A stretch of 64,000 bases of DNA from Acholeplasmatales bacterium (GCA_017524905.1 JAFXUP010000165.1:1-64000); one strand, 5' to 3'; counted from the first letter of the stretch, positions 34,647 through 44,293 are shown. The notes: a model not told the origin generated them from the letters alone. Made by a program: numbers and translations.

Positions 34647-35060
34647 TCACTTTCTATCTAAATAGTCTTGTAAAATGACTACGGCAGCCATTTCATCCTT
34701 TAAACTTTTTCTTTTTTCTCTTCTCATATTACCAGCTATCATTGTTTTATCAACAATAACGGTTGTTAATCTTTCATCGCTAAGCACAACCTCTAAATTT
34801 GGACATAGGCTTATAAGCTTATCCTTAAAATCATAAGATAATTGAGCTCTAATGCCTAAATCACCATTCATGTGCTTAGGAAGACCTAAAACCACACAAT
34901 CGATTTTATATTGATTAACTAAATTCTTTGTGTGATTTATAGCAGAATCATAATCATCTTCTCTAAATCTAAAAGTTTCAAGATTTGATGCGATTATACC
35001 TGATTCAGATATTGCAACGCCTAAGGTTCTACTTCCTAAATCTAATCCTAAATATTTCAT
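34647..35060 (-). CDS. ruvX: RuvX/YqgF-family RNase H-fold nuclease
   Basis: A 137-residue RNase H-fold protein, related to RuvC and required for pre-16S rRNA processing. Seen are the N-terminal Asp in LGLDLGSRTLG, VLGLPKHMNGD, and DERLTTVI with its acidic residue. Length is normal. The ATG overlaps the alaS stop (TAATG). Confidence 0.93.
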   Translation of the reverse strand: MKYLGLDLGSRTLGVAISESGIIASNLETFRFREDDYDSAINHTKNLVNQYKIDCVVLGLPKHMNGDLGIRAQLSYDFKDKLISLCPNLEVVLSDERLTTVIVDKTMIAGNMRREKRKSLKDEMAAVVILQDYLDRK

Positions 35061-37669
35061 TAGATTACTGCTTTTAAATGGTCTAGTGCCTTATCAACAA
35101 GTGAAGGGTCCTTACCACCAGCTTGAGCTAAGTCTGGCTTTCCTCCTCCGCCTCCACCGCAGATTGCACATGCTTCTTTTACAACGTTTCTTGCATCAAA
35201 TGATTTGCTTGTTGCACAAACAAATGTAACCTTAGAATCATTTGCGTATGCAAGTAAAACAACATCTAATCCCTTATTATTTCTTAAAGCTGTTGCCATA
35301 TCCTTTAATAGGTTAGTATTTTCAACATCAACCTTAACAAATAATTTATTGTTTTCAATTAAAGAATCAAATTTATCTAAAGATTTTAATGCATTTTGAC
35401 TCTTCTTGTTTTGATATTCCTTTTCTAATTCCTTTAAAGCATTTTGAGCTTTAACAACTTCGCCTCTTAAAGCTAGAATATAACGATATCCTTCAACATG
35501 AATTTCTCTTAATTCATAATTGTAATTTAATTCAACGTTTTCTCTTCTTGCTTCCTTTAAGATTTCAGTTGCCTTTAAGATAGCTTGATCTAAATTAGCT
35601 TTTAAATTAGAAACATTCTTCTTTAAAATTTCCATAGCGTTAGGACCAGTTGATGCAGTGATTCTAAATACACCAGAACCAATTGATTCAAAGCTATAGA
35701 TACAATATTTTATTACATCAGCTGTATTTTCTACGTGAGTACCAGCACAGAATTCCTTTGAAATTCCCATATCAACTACTCTTACAACTGAACCATATTT
35801 TTCACTGAATAAAGCCATTGCACCAAGCTTCTTAGCTTCTTCAATAGGTAATACTAAAGTTTTAACATTATAAGAATCCTTAATATATTGATTTACTAAA
35901 TCTTCAACCTTTAATAATTCCTCATCTGTTGGAGTTTGATAATTATTGAAGTCAAATCTTGAATAATCAGGACCAACTTGTGAACCTTGTTGATGAACAT
36001 GTTCACCTAATACATTTTGAAGTGCTGCTTGTAAAAGGTGAGCTGCTGAGTGATTCTTTCTTGTTAATTCACGCTTTTCCTTATTAACCTCAGCCCATAC
36101 TAATTCGCCAACCTTAAATGGATTTTCCTTTAAGATATGTAAATGTTGGCCATTAGGCATCTTAACAACATCTAATACTTCAACATCATCAATTTTACCT
36201 GTATCAGATAATTGACCACCTGAGAATGCGAAGAATGGAGTTTCATCTAAAACTACTGCATTATCAAATACAGCAATAACCTTAGATTTATGTGAAGTTG
36301 AATTATAGCCTGAGAATTTAGATTCTTCTTTAAATTTTAAGAATTCTTCATTTTGGCCCTTCATTGAATTTTCATCCTTACGAGCAGATCTTGCACGCTC
36401 CTTTTGAGCCATTAAGCACTTATTGAAGCCTTCAACATCTACCTTTAGGTTTTGTTCTTCAGCATATTCTTGTGTTAATTCTAGTGGGAATCCATAAGTA
36501 TCATATAATAAGAATGCATCTTCACCAGAAATCATTTCCTTTGTGTTTGAAGCAATTGCTGCTAATCTCTTTTCACCTGATGCTAAAGTTGATAAGAACT
36601 TTTCTTCTTCAGATGTAATGATTTGCTTAACAATATCCTTCTTTTCATGTAGATATGGATAGAATGGATCCATAATATCAATAACTACATCTACAAGTTC
36701 AGCCATAAATGGCTTATTAATACCAATTGATTTAGCATGCTTAGAAGCTCTTCTTAAAACTCTTCTTAAAACATAGCCTCTTCCTTCATTTGAAAGTGTT
36801 GCGCCATCTGCAACAGCGAATGTTACAGTTCTAACATGGTCAGCAATTACCTTAAATGCCATTTGGCCAGTATATTTAACACCTGAAATTTCTTCTGTCT
36901 TTTTAATGATAGGCATAAATAAATCTGTATCGTAGTTTGTATCAACGCCTTGCATTACACAGCATAATCTTTCAAGACCGCATCCTGTATCGATATTTTT
37001 AGAAGGTAATTCCTTATAATCTTTTCTTGCTACGCCTTCTTTAGAATTGAATTGAGAAAATACGATATTCCAAATTTCAATAAAACGATCGTTTTCAATA
37101 TCCTTTTCAATTAATTCCTTACCACGCTTATCGTATTTTTCGCCTCTATCATAAAACATTTCAGTATCAGGACCACATGGACCTTCACCAATTTCCCAGA
37201 AGTTTCCTTCTAATGGAATTAAATGATCTTCAGCGATACCATTTTTCATCCAAGTCTTTTTAGCTTCTAGATCATCAACATAATAAGTGATATAAATTTT
37301 ATCCTTATCAAAGCCAAACCATCTTTGGTCAAATAATAATTCTACTGCGAATTCAATTGCTTCATGCTTAAAATAATCACCAATAGAGAAATTACCTAAC
37401 ATTTCAAAGAATGTATGATGTCTTGCAGTTTTACCTACATTTTCAATATCATTAGTTCTAATACATTTTTGTGCATTAGTGATTCTAGGATTTTCAGGAA
37501 CCATAGAACCGTCAAAATATTTTTTTAATGGTGTAACACCAGCATTAGTCCAAAGTAATGTTGGATCATTTGCAGGAACAAGTGATGCAGATGGTTCAAC
37601 TGAATGACCCTTTGATTTAAAGAAATCAAGCCACATTTGTCTAATTTCATATGATTTCATATTCTTCAT
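35060..37669 (-). CDS. alaS: alanyl-tRNA synthetase
   Basis: Charges tRNA-Ala and hydrolyses Ser-tRNA-Ala. The catalytic domain has GHSVEPSASLVPANDPTLLW and GRGYVLRRVLRR; the editing domain has HSAAHLLQAAL and CAGTHV; the C-terminal domain (C-Ala) ends in a Gly-rich stretch. Length 869 is full. The ATG at 37669 is 9 nt after GGAGG. It leads the operon alaS-ruvX-DUF1292-trmR-exonuclease. Confidence 0.98.
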   Translation of the reverse strand: MKNMKSYEIRQMWLDFFKSKGHSVEPSASLVPANDPTLLWTNAGVTPLKKYFDGSMVPENPRITNAQKCIRTNDIENVGKTARHHTFFEMLGNFSIGDYFKHEAIEFAVELLFDQRWFGFDKDKIYITYYVDDLEAKKTWMKNGIAEDHLIPLEGNFWEIGEGPCGPDTEMFYDRGEKYDKRGKELIEKDIENDRFIEIWNIVFSQFNSKEGVARKDYKELPSKNIDTGCGLERLCCVMQGVDTNYDTDLFMPIIKKTEEISGVKYTGQMAFKVIADHVRTVTFAVADGATLSNEGRGYVLRRVLRRASKHAKSIGINKPFMAELVDVVIDIMDPFYPYLHEKKDIVKQIITSEEEKFLSTLASGEKRLAAIASNTKEMISGEDAFLLYDTYGFPLELTQEYAEEQNLKVDVEGFNKCLMAQKERARSARKDENSMKGQNEEFLKFKEESKFSGYNSTSHKSKVIAVFDNAVVLDETPFFAFSGGQLSDTGKIDDVEVLDVVKMPNGQHLHILKENPFKVGELVWAEVNKEKRELTRKNHSAAHLLQAALQNVLGEHVHQQGSQVGPDYSRFDFNNYQTPTDEELLKVEDLVNQYIKDSYNVKTLVLPIEEAKKLGAMALFSEKYGSVVRVVDMGISKEFCAGTHVENTADVIKYCIYSFESIGSGVFRITASTGPNAMEILKKNVSNLKANLDQAILKATEILKEARRENVELNYNYELREIHVEGYRYILALRGEVVKAQNALKELEKEYQNKKSQNALKSLDKFDSLIENNKLFVKVDVENTNLLKDMATALRNNKGLDVVLLAYANDSKVTFVCATSKSFDARNVVKEACAICGGGGGGKPDLAQAGGKDPSLVDKALDHLKAVI

Positions 37670-37684
37670 TTACCAAAACCTCCG

Positions 37685-37706
37685 AAAATAAGCCCTTGCT
37701 TATTTT
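37685..37706 (-). promoter_or_regulatory. hairpin directly before the alaS ribosome site
   Basis: A perfect 9-bp stem (37685-37693 with 37698-37706) with a 4-nt loop; on the minus strand it is followed by CGGAGG, the ribosome site of alaS. It could be a small leader structure that modulates translation. The leader is too short for a T-box. Confidence 0.45.
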
Positions 37707-37738
37707 TCCTTTAATATTATAAATATTAACTCTTATCT

Positions 37739-37767
37739 ATTTTACCAAATTGCAATATATTAATCAA
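37739..37767 (-). promoter_or_regulatory. probable promoter of the alaS operon
   Basis: On the minus strand -35 TTGATT (37762-37767) and -10 TAAAAT (37739-37744) are 17 bp apart, giving a leader of about 60 nt. Confidence 0.45.
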
Positions 37768-37809
37768 TATAACTTTTTTTAATAATTTTTCATTATTTTT
37801 TTAAAAAAA

Positions 37810-37838
37810 TTGAAAAATCTTACTATTATTGTTAATAG
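37810..37838 (+). promoter_or_regulatory. possible promoter of the HTH cassette
   Basis: TTGAAA (37810-37815) and TAATAG (37833-37838) with 17-bp spacing, 12 bp before the 45-codon gene. The -10 is poor. Confidence 0.4.
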
Positions 37839-37849
37839 AGGGTGAAAAA

Positions 37850-37987
37850 ATGAAAACAAATATAACAAACAAAGAAAAGGAATTATTAAAAAAATATTAT
37901 TCTTGTGGTATTTCTATTGAAGCATTAGCTATGGCAACAGGTATAAATGAAGAAACTATTAAAAAGATTTTAGGTATTTTAAAATGA
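37850..37987 (+). CDS. 45-residue small HTH-like protein
   Basis: An ORF of 45 codons (MKTNITNKEKELLKKYYSCG... ending KKILGILK). It resembles a minimal helix-turn-helix (KEKELLKKYYSCGISIEALA, then an ATGINEETIKKIL recognition-like helix). A good ribosome site (GGGTGA, 5 nt) precedes the ATG. Its TGA overlaps the ATG of the next HTH gene (ATGA), so the two are translationally coupled. Function unknown; a sigma-70 region 4-like or resolvase-type HTH is possible. Confidence 0.65.
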   Translation: MKTNITNKEKELLKKYYSCGISIEALAMATGINEETIKKILGILK

Positions 37988-38187
37988 TTTTATGGAATGA
38001 TGTAGCACTAATAATTCAAAGAAAAAGAATAATGAAAAATATTTCATTAAAGAAGGCCGCTTCTGATTTATCTATTAATATGTTTAAGTATTATAGAATA
38101 GAAAATGGAGTCCAAGAACCTAACTTCTTTGAACTCCAATTAATTTTTGAATATTATGATATTGAATTGATAATTAATTTTCCATAA
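37984..38187 (+). CDS. short Cro/C1-type HTH protein (67 aa)
   Basis: A near-minimal XRE fold: NDVALIIQRKRIMKNISLKKAASDLSI then YRIENGVQEPNFFEL and an IFEYYDIEL dimer-like helix. It has no additional domain. It overlaps the 45-codon gene at ATGA and, at its other end, overlaps the 3' end of the convergent recD2 by 14 bp. The cassette interrupts the mnmA-recD2 to alaS order of Bacilli. Likely a DNA-binding regulator; target not known. Confidence 0.75.
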   Translation: MILWNDVALIIQRKRIMKNISLKKAASDLSINMFKYYRIENGVQEPNFFELQLIFEYYDIELIINFP

Positions 38188-40456
38188 AAGTATATGGAGT
38201 AATACCCTCCATATCATATTCACCTAAGGTATCAAATGGTATTTCAGGATCAAAAATACGATTATCAATTGATAATTTATTTGCATCAACAAGTCTATTA
38301 TATAATGCTGTTTGCCTTATAGGATCTAGTGTTTTAATTGCATAATCTAAAGCTTCAAGCTTACCGACAAGGATAAGCTTTTTTTTCGCTCTTGTTACAG
38401 CTGTATAAATTATTTTTTTCTTAAGCATAATCTTATAGCTTGGAAGAATTGGTAATATTACATTTTCAAATTCAGAGCCTTGAGATTTATGAATTGAAAT
38501 AGCATATCCAAGCTTTAAATTATCTAAATCTTGAGCACTATAAGTAGCTAATTTATTATCAAAATCAATTAATAAATAATCCTTTTCTTCTATTTTTACA
38601 ATATCAATAATTTTACCGATATCACCATTCATTATATCTAAATTGGTATCATTTTTTAATTGTAAAACCTTATCATTTACCTTAAATACTTGATTATCTC
38701 TTACAATCATTTTAGATTCTTTATTGTATCTTTCTTGAATTCTTCTATTGATTTCATCAATACCAGCAATTCCGGCATACATAGGAGCAAGAACTTGAAT
38801 ATCCTTAACTAAATCTCCGCCCTTTTCAACAAATCTATCTAAAATTTTAAATATTCCATCTATAACATCTTTTGTATCAAAATTATAAAAGAATAAATCC
38901 TTTTTAGTTGAAAAAATATTATATAAAATATTTTCATTTAATATCATATGAGATAATTTAATAATTTGAGAATCCTCTGCTTGTCTCATAATTTGAGTAA
39001 GCTTAGTTGTTTTAAATACATTTGAATTAATTAAATCAACTAATACATTACCAGGACTTACAGAAGGTAATTGGTTAGCATCTCCAACTAAAATTATTTG
39101 GGCATCATTTGATATGGCATCAAATAAATTTTTAGCAAGCTCAATATCAAGCATAGATGCTTCATCAACAATAATTAATTTTTTAGGAAGCAAATTAAAT
39201 TCATTAAAGCTAAAGCCTTTATCATATCCATATCCTAATGCCTTATGAATAGTAGATGCTTTAAAATTTGTAACCTCAGTCATTCTTTTAGCTGCTCTTC
39301 CTGTTGGAGAGACTAATAATACATTAAATTGAATTAAATCATCTGTAATGCTTGAATTTAATAAATTAGCATAGGTATATAAAATACCCTTTAAAATTGT
39401 AGATTTACCTGTACCAGGTCCACCTGTAATAATAGATAATTTATTTGATAAAGAATTAATTATTGCTTCACGCTGTAAAGGTGTATAATTTATTTTTAAA
39501 TTTTCTTCAACATAGCCTAATGAATCTTCTACATCATCTTTTAAAAAGACTTTAGATGTTGATTTTTTTATTTTATCAATTTTTATAGCTAAATCACATT
39601 CAGCTTTATAAAGTACGGAATCAAAGATTCTTTCATCCTCATTAACCAATAATCCTTTTTTTATTAAATCATTTAATGCATTTTCAAATTCTTCTTTTAA
39701 AATATTAGGGTTATTATTTAATAAATTAATAGCAGAATTAATTACCTGTTCATGAGTTAAAAAGGTAAAACCATTTTGGTAACAAACATAATTAATTGTA
39801 TATGTAATAGCGGCTTTTAATCTTCTTTCATCATTTTCCTTAAAGTTTAAATTCATGGCTAAAAGATCACATTTTTTAAAGCCAAAGCCATCTACCTCTT
39901 TAATTAAAATATAAGGATTTTCTTCAATTAAATTAGCAGCATCTAAGCCATATGCTTCATAGATTTTTCCAGCCATTTTTGGAGTTAAACCAAAGCCATA
40001 AAGCTTAATAAAAACATCATCTGTTAAATAATTGGCTTTAACAACCTCATAAATTAAATCCTTTTTTTGATCATTTAAGCCTTTAACCTTATCAAGTGAT
40101 GATTTATCATCTATAATCTTTTGAATACAATCAGTACCTAATGCATCAATTATATTTGAAGCAAGCTTAACACCGATTCCTTTAAATTTATCACTTGATA
40201 AATATATAACTAAGCCTTCTTTTGAAAAGGAATTTCCAATTTCATATGTTTCAACAACGAATTGCTTACCAAATTTAGGATGCTCATTCATCTTACCAAT
40301 AAATTGATAAGTTAATCCATCCTCTAAGCGTGGAAAAGAACCTACAATAGTTAATTCTTCATCATCTTTTGTCATGATTTTACAAACCTTATATAAAGAA
40401 TCAGAAGCTTCATATATGTAATTTAAGATATACCCTTCCACTTTTTCTTTTTCCAT
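38174..40456 (-). CDS. recD2: ATP-dependent RecD2-type DNA helicase
   Basis: A superfamily 1B 5' to 3' helicase that works without RecBC. An N-terminal region with an OB-like fold and helix-hairpin-helix motifs (KFKGIGVKLASNI, and GFGLTPKMAGKI, VDGFGFKKCD) precedes the motor: Walker A TGGPGTGKST, VDEASM, and IHKSQGSEF with AVTRAKKKL. Length 760 is typical. Its ATG overlaps the mnmA stop codon by one base. Its 3' end overlaps the convergent HTH gene; no terminator separates them. Confidence 0.95.
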   Translation of the reverse strand: MEKEKVEGYILNYIYEASDSLYKVCKIMTKDDEELTIVGSFPRLEDGLTYQFIGKMNEHPKFGKQFVVETYEIGNSFSKEGLVIYLSSDKFKGIGVKLASNIIDALGTDCIQKIIDDKSSLDKVKGLNDQKKDLIYEVVKANYLTDDVFIKLYGFGLTPKMAGKIYEAYGLDAANLIEENPYILIKEVDGFGFKKCDLLAMNLNFKENDERRLKAAITYTINYVCYQNGFTFLTHEQVINSAINLLNNNPNILKEEFENALNDLIKKGLLVNEDERIFDSVLYKAECDLAIKIDKIKKSTSKVFLKDDVEDSLGYVEENLKINYTPLQREAIINSLSNKLSIITGGPGTGKSTILKGILYTYANLLNSSITDDLIQFNVLLVSPTGRAAKRMTEVTNFKASTIHKALGYGYDKGFSFNEFNLLPKKLIIVDEASMLDIELAKNLFDAISNDAQIILVGDANQLPSVSPGNVLVDLINSNVFKTTKLTQIMRQAEDSQIIKLSHMILNENILYNIFSTKKDLFFYNFDTKDVIDGIFKILDRFVEKGGDLVKDIQVLAPMYAGIAGIDEINRRIQERYNKESKMIVRDNQVFKVNDKVLQLKNDTNLDIMNGDIGKIIDIVKIEEKDYLLIDFDNKLATYSAQDLDNLKLGYAISIHKSQGSEFENVILPILPSYKIMLKKKIIYTAVTRAKKKLILVGKLEALDYAIKTLDPIRQTALYNRLVDANKLSIDNRIFDPEIPFDTLGEYDMEGITPYTFMEN

Positions 40457-41583
40457 TAGTATCTTCTTTTCTCCTCATCAAAATAAACTTCATCAATTAA
40501 AGCTCCACCTAAGCAAATATCACCATCATAAATAACACAAGCTTGACCTGGTGTTACAGCTCTTGAACCTTCAGGATAAAATACTTGAATCTTATTATCA
40601 TCTAAAAATTTTAAAGTAACATTTATATCCTTTTGTCTATATCTAAATTTAGCTTGATAATTTTTACCTTCAATTGGTTTATCTGTAATCCAATTGCATT
40701 CAGATGCAATTAAATTATTAGAAATTAAATATTGGCTATCATGGCCTTGACCAATTAATAATTCATTTTTTTCTAAATCCTTACCACATACAAACCATGC
40801 AGCATTTTCATATTCATTAGAACCGCCAATGCCTAATCCCTTTCTTTGACCAATTGTATAATACATTAATCCATCATGACGCCCAATAACCTTACCATCT
40901 AAGGTTACCATATTACCAGGCTGTGCTGGTAAATAATTTTGTAAGAATTTTTTAAAATTTCTTTCACCTATAAAGCAAATACCAGTTGAATCCTTCTTTT
41001 TAGCTGTATATAGATGAGCATCTTCTGCAATTTGTCTTACCTCAGGCTTTGTTAAATGACCAATAGGAAATAAGGAATGTCTTAGCTGTTCTTGGCTAAT
41101 CATACATAAAAAATATGTTTGATCCTTATTTGAATCTACGCCTCTTAATAAATAGCTTTTATCCTTATCATGTCTTACTCTTGCATAATGTCCCATCGCA
41201 ATATAATCAGCACCTAATCTTGATGCATGATGTAAAAATGCATTGAATTTAATATATTTATTACACATAATATCAGGATTTGGAGTTCTTCCCTTTTTAT
41301 ATTCATCTAAAAAATATTTAAATACTGTATCCCAATATTCTTCAATAAAGTCTACTCTATTTAATTTTATACCTAATTCATCCGCAACCTTTTTAGCATC
41401 CTGGAAATCCTTTTCTTGAGGACAAACATCATCATCAATATCAGGATTACCTAAAATATCATTATTTGTTGCTGAATCCCAGTTACGCATAAACATAGCT
41501 TCAACATCATAGCCTTCATCCTTTAAAAGCTTTAATGCAACGCTTGAATCTACGCCACCAGAAAGTCCTAAAATAACTTTCAT
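40456..41583 (-). CDS. mnmA: tRNA-uridine 2-sulfurtransferase
   Basis: Thiolates uridine 34 of tRNA-Lys, -Glu and -Gln with persulfide from a cysteine desulfurase. PP-loop GLSGGVDSSV at the N-terminus, the central catalytic pair with Cys in STGICFIGERNF and the earlier Asp-Cys region (NPDIMCNKYIKF), and the C-terminal barrel. The ATG at 41583 has GGTGAT 4 nt upstream; a GTG 12 nt further upstream is part of that site. Length 375 is normal. Confidence 0.96.
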   Translation of the reverse strand: MKVILGLSGGVDSSVALKLLKDEGYDVEAMFMRNWDSATNNDILGNPDIDDDVCPQEKDFQDAKKVADELGIKLNRVDFIEEYWDTVFKYFLDEYKKGRTPNPDIMCNKYIKFNAFLHHASRLGADYIAMGHYARVRHDKDKSYLLRGVDSNKDQTYFLCMISQEQLRHSLFPIGHLTKPEVRQIAEDAHLYTAKKKDSTGICFIGERNFKKFLQNYLPAQPGNMVTLDGKVIGRHDGLMYYTIGQRKGLGIGGSNEYENAAWFVCGKDLEKNELLIGQGHDSQYLISNNLIASECNWITDKPIEGKNYQAKFRYRQKDINVTLKFLDDNKIQVFYPEGSRAVTPGQACVIYDGDICLGGALIDEVYFDEEKRRY

Positions 41584-41674
41584 TTCTATCACCATTATTT
41601 ATTATATAATAAAAATTTCTTTTATAAAATAAAATTTTATAAAGAGACTTAATTATATGCTTAAATTATCAATA

Positions 41675-41691
41675 TTGCAAGTGTGTTGCAA
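41675..41691. promoter_or_regulatory. TTGCAA-N5-TTGCAA operator-like repeat
   Basis: TTGCAA (41675-41680) and TTGCAA (41686-41691) are separated by 5 bp. Because TTGCAA is self-complementary, this is both a direct and an inverted repeat, with the second copy serving as the -35 of the plsC promoter. Confidence 0.4.
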
Positions 41692-41714
41692 AAAGAAACT
41701 AAAACCTTTATAAT
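41686..41714 (+). promoter_or_regulatory. sigma-A promoter of the plsC-like gene
   Basis: -35 TTGCAA (41686-41691) and -10 TATAAT (41709-41714) are 17 bp apart, 18 bp before the start codon. Confidence 0.6.
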
Positions 41715-41732
41715 AATTTTTGGGTGAGAATA

Positions 41733-42485
41733 ATGGAAAAAACACAAGAAAATGAACAAACCTATGATAATGGATTTCATCCCCATGAGGTTCATTTAAA
41801 GGATAATTATAAATTTTATCGAAAAGACTTATATTTTAAACTTATAAGATGTCTTTTTATCTATCTAACTAAATTATTCTTATTTATCCCAAGAAAGCTT
41901 GTTTGGGGCTATAAAGTAGTTGGAAAAAAGAATTTAAAGGGCCAAAAAAGCTATGTTATGATATGTAATCATACTCATCCTTTTGATTCAATTAATATTT
42001 TAATTTCTTTATATCCGAAAAGGTCACATTATATGACTACCTTACAATCAAATATGGGATTTCCTATAGTTTCAACATATTTTAGATATGGAGGAGCTGT
42101 GCCAATTCCTGAAGATATGAAATTATTTAAAAAATTCAATAAGGATACAGTTGATTTATTAAAAAATAAAGGAAGATTAATAGTTTTTCCAGAAGCATCT
42201 TTAGTTCCTTATTGTGATCATGTAAGACCATTTATGCAAGGCGCATTTAATTTTGCAGTTACTGCTAATTCTACTATTATTCCTACATGCTATACATATC
42301 ATAAGCCAAAAGGTATTTATAAATTAACAAGAAGAAAAAAGCCATGTATGCATTTTAATATTCTTCCTCCATATCATATTGAGGATTTAGGTTCTAGAAA
42401 AGAAACAACAAATAAAATGGCTTTAGATTTATTTAATATAATATCAAAATATTATGAAGAAAATTCTGATTATTTTAAAAAATAA
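41733..42485 (+). CDS. plsC: 1-acyl-sn-glycerol-3-phosphate acyltransferase (PlsC-like)
   Basis: Adds the second acyl chain in phosphatidic-acid synthesis at the inner face of the membrane. The HX4D catalytic motif is NHTHPFDS; the second motif is VFPEAS, with the usual Gly of PEGT/S replaced by Ala. A membrane-proximal hydrophobic helix lies at residues 42-60. At 250 residues it is in the usual range. The ATG at 41733 has GGGTGA upstream. Paralogous acyltransferases of lysophospholipids are an alternative. Confidence 0.82.
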   Translation: MEKTQENEQTYDNGFHPHEVHLKDNYKFYRKDLYFKLIRCLFIYLTKLFLFIPRKLVWGYKVVGKKNLKGQKSYVMICNHTHPFDSINILISLYPKRSHYMTTLQSNMGFPIVSTYFRYGGAVPIPEDMKLFKKFNKDTVDLLKNKGRLIVFPEASLVPYCDHVRPFMQGAFNFAVTANSTIIPTCYTYHKPKGIYKLTRRKKPCMHFNILPPYHIEDLGSRKETTNKMALDLFNIISKYYEENSDYFKK

Positions 42486-42493
42486 TAATAGCA

Positions 42494-42528
42494 AAAAAAG
42501 AATCTCCACAAAGGAGATTCATTTTTTT
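42494..42528. terminator. bidirectional terminator
   Basis: GAATCTCC (42500-42507) pairs with GGAGATTC (42513-42520) with A and T runs at both sides, between the convergent plsC and S41 genes. Confidence 0.9.
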
Positions 42529-44230
42529 ATTTTAGACCATCAATATAGGTTGTTAAAGATTCTCTATCAAAATATTTATCATATGAAAGTTCATAATCAA
42601 CCTTACGACCATGTTCTAATAGCTCATAATTGTATGAAGTTCCATTTCTTGTAAGATCACAGAATTGACCAGTACCAGAGATTTGTAAGACTGTTCCATC
42701 GATACCAACTAAAGGTAAAATTGAGCATCCACCGCCACCAGCTTGTTCACCAATTAATTTTACATTTTCATTATTAATCTTAGCTAAATGAGCAAATAAA
42801 TTAGCTGAGCTATATGAATATAATGATGTTAATACATACCAATTGTAGCCTGTAATTTGATCGTTTTCATCATATTTACCATCATTATTTGTATCAACTG
42901 TTATTTTATTTGTATAAGCTGTATGAGATAAAAAGTCTCTATTACTAGCTCTAAATGTTCTTGAAATAAATCCTAATGTACGATATAAAGCTCCGCTATT
43001 TCCTCCACCATTTATAGATAAATCTACAACAATATTTTTCACTGGTGTTGTACTTGCTTTAATAGTGTCCATTGCTTTTAAGAATAAATAATAAGTGTCA
43101 TATAAATATGCTGTATCTAAAATCTTTCCATCTGAATCTAAAACCTTAGCCTTAGGGCTTGTTTCAAAATTCTTAAAGAAAATATAGCATGTATCGCCTA
43201 CTATTTCGACTTTATTTTTTAAATCATCACCATAGTGTGCTTTTGCAGCTTCTGTTAATGCATCAGATGTAGTTTTATGCTTTTTAAAATTAGTTGCTTC
43301 AAATTCACCCTCAAAGAAAGAATATTTAGCTATGCTTTCTGTTGTTGTATAGTTATGAATTGATGTGTGTAATTCATTAAGATTTTGAACTAAACCAGCA
43401 TATCCTTTCATATAAGTCTTAGGATCAGTTGATTTTAAATTAGTTTTAATTGTTCCATCTAAATATTCATCAAATGAAGTAATATTCTTATCATCCTTTA
43501 ATCCATAAAAATAATCTAGATAAAAGCATAAGAAATTATAATTTGAATCTCTTAATTCTTGTGTATTTAATTCCTTTGAGGTATCCTTTAAAATTTCTTG
43601 ATATTGAGTTGCAGCATTATCAGAATACCGTAATGAAAAATAAGTATTATAATATGATTGACCTGTATAATAAGTTGATAAATAATTTGTACCTCCAAAT
43701 AATGCATTCATAATTTGGAATGGAACCAAACAATTACCATTTATATATCTCATATCAAAGCCATATTTTTTCAAATCAAAGCATAATGTTTTACCTGCAT
43801 ATGCATTTTCAGTAGACATTTGTAAATTAAATGCATAGTCTAATGATGATGTAATATCTACAGTCTTTTCAAAGGCAACAAGATATGTAGTTAAAATTTT
43901 ATCATTCTTATAATCAAAAACAATTGAAACACTTGTTCCTTGAACTTCAGTTTTAACAACATATTCTTGGAATAATGTATTAACAGAATATTTATAAGCA
44001 CTACTATTTAGCGCACCATCCATTGAATTAATATATCCTGAAATAGAAACATATGGAATCTTTGAATCAGCTAAATAATATGTATCTAATTTATCATTTT
44101 TTAAAGTATATGTATCATTATAATCATATAATGGTAAGCTTTTAACTGTTGTTGGAGTATTATCTTTTGCACAGCTTGTTAATGCTAAAACCGAAGCAAA
44201 AGCTACACCTAATAAAAATCTTTTTTTCAT
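42527..44230 (-). CDS. S41-family peptidase lipoprotein
   Basis: The signal peptide ends in the lipobox LTSC, so it is anchored outside the membrane. The C-terminal 200 residues are an S41 tail-specific protease core: VVDLSINGGGNSGALY, the catalytic-type SLYSYSSAN region (nucleophile Ser), and LIGEQAGGGG. The first 300 residues are not recognised and no PDZ domain is seen. Five copies of Gly around INGGGN are normal. The ATG at 44230 has GCGAGG upstream; a TTG at 44245 overlaps that site. It probably degrades surface or secreted proteins. Confidence 0.82.
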   Translation of the reverse strand: MKKRFLLGVAFASVLALTSCAKDNTPTTVKSLPLYDYNDTYTLKNDKLDTYYLADSKIPYVSISGYINSMDGALNSSAYKYSVNTLFQEYVVKTEVQGTSVSIVFDYKNDKILTTYLVAFEKTVDITSSLDYAFNLQMSTENAYAGKTLCFDLKKYGFDMRYINGNCLVPFQIMNALFGGTNYLSTYYTGQSYYNTYFSLRYSDNAATQYQEILKDTSKELNTQELRDSNYNFLCFYLDYFYGLKDDKNITSFDEYLDGTIKTNLKSTDPKTYMKGYAGLVQNLNELHTSIHNYTTTESIAKYSFFEGEFEATNFKKHKTTSDALTEAAKAHYGDDLKNKVEIVGDTCYIFFKNFETSPKAKVLDSDGKILDTAYLYDTYYLFLKAMDTIKASTTPVKNIVVDLSINGGGNSGALYRTLGFISRTFRASNRDFLSHTAYTNKITVDTNNDGKYDENDQITGYNWYVLTSLYSYSSANLFAHLAKINNENVKLIGEQAGGGGCSILPLVGIDGTVLQISGTGQFCDLTRNGTSYNYELLEHGRKVDYELSYDKYFDRESLTTYIDGLK

Positions 44231-44293
44231 GATATAACCTCGCAATTATAAAAAATATTATACCCTATTATTTTACCATAAATCTATCTAAAT

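Noticed and set aside
37984..38187. Toxin-antitoxin module formed by the two small HTH genes
   Set aside because: Both proteins look like DNA-binding domains; no toxin fold or operator palindrome was seen. They remain an unassigned cassette.
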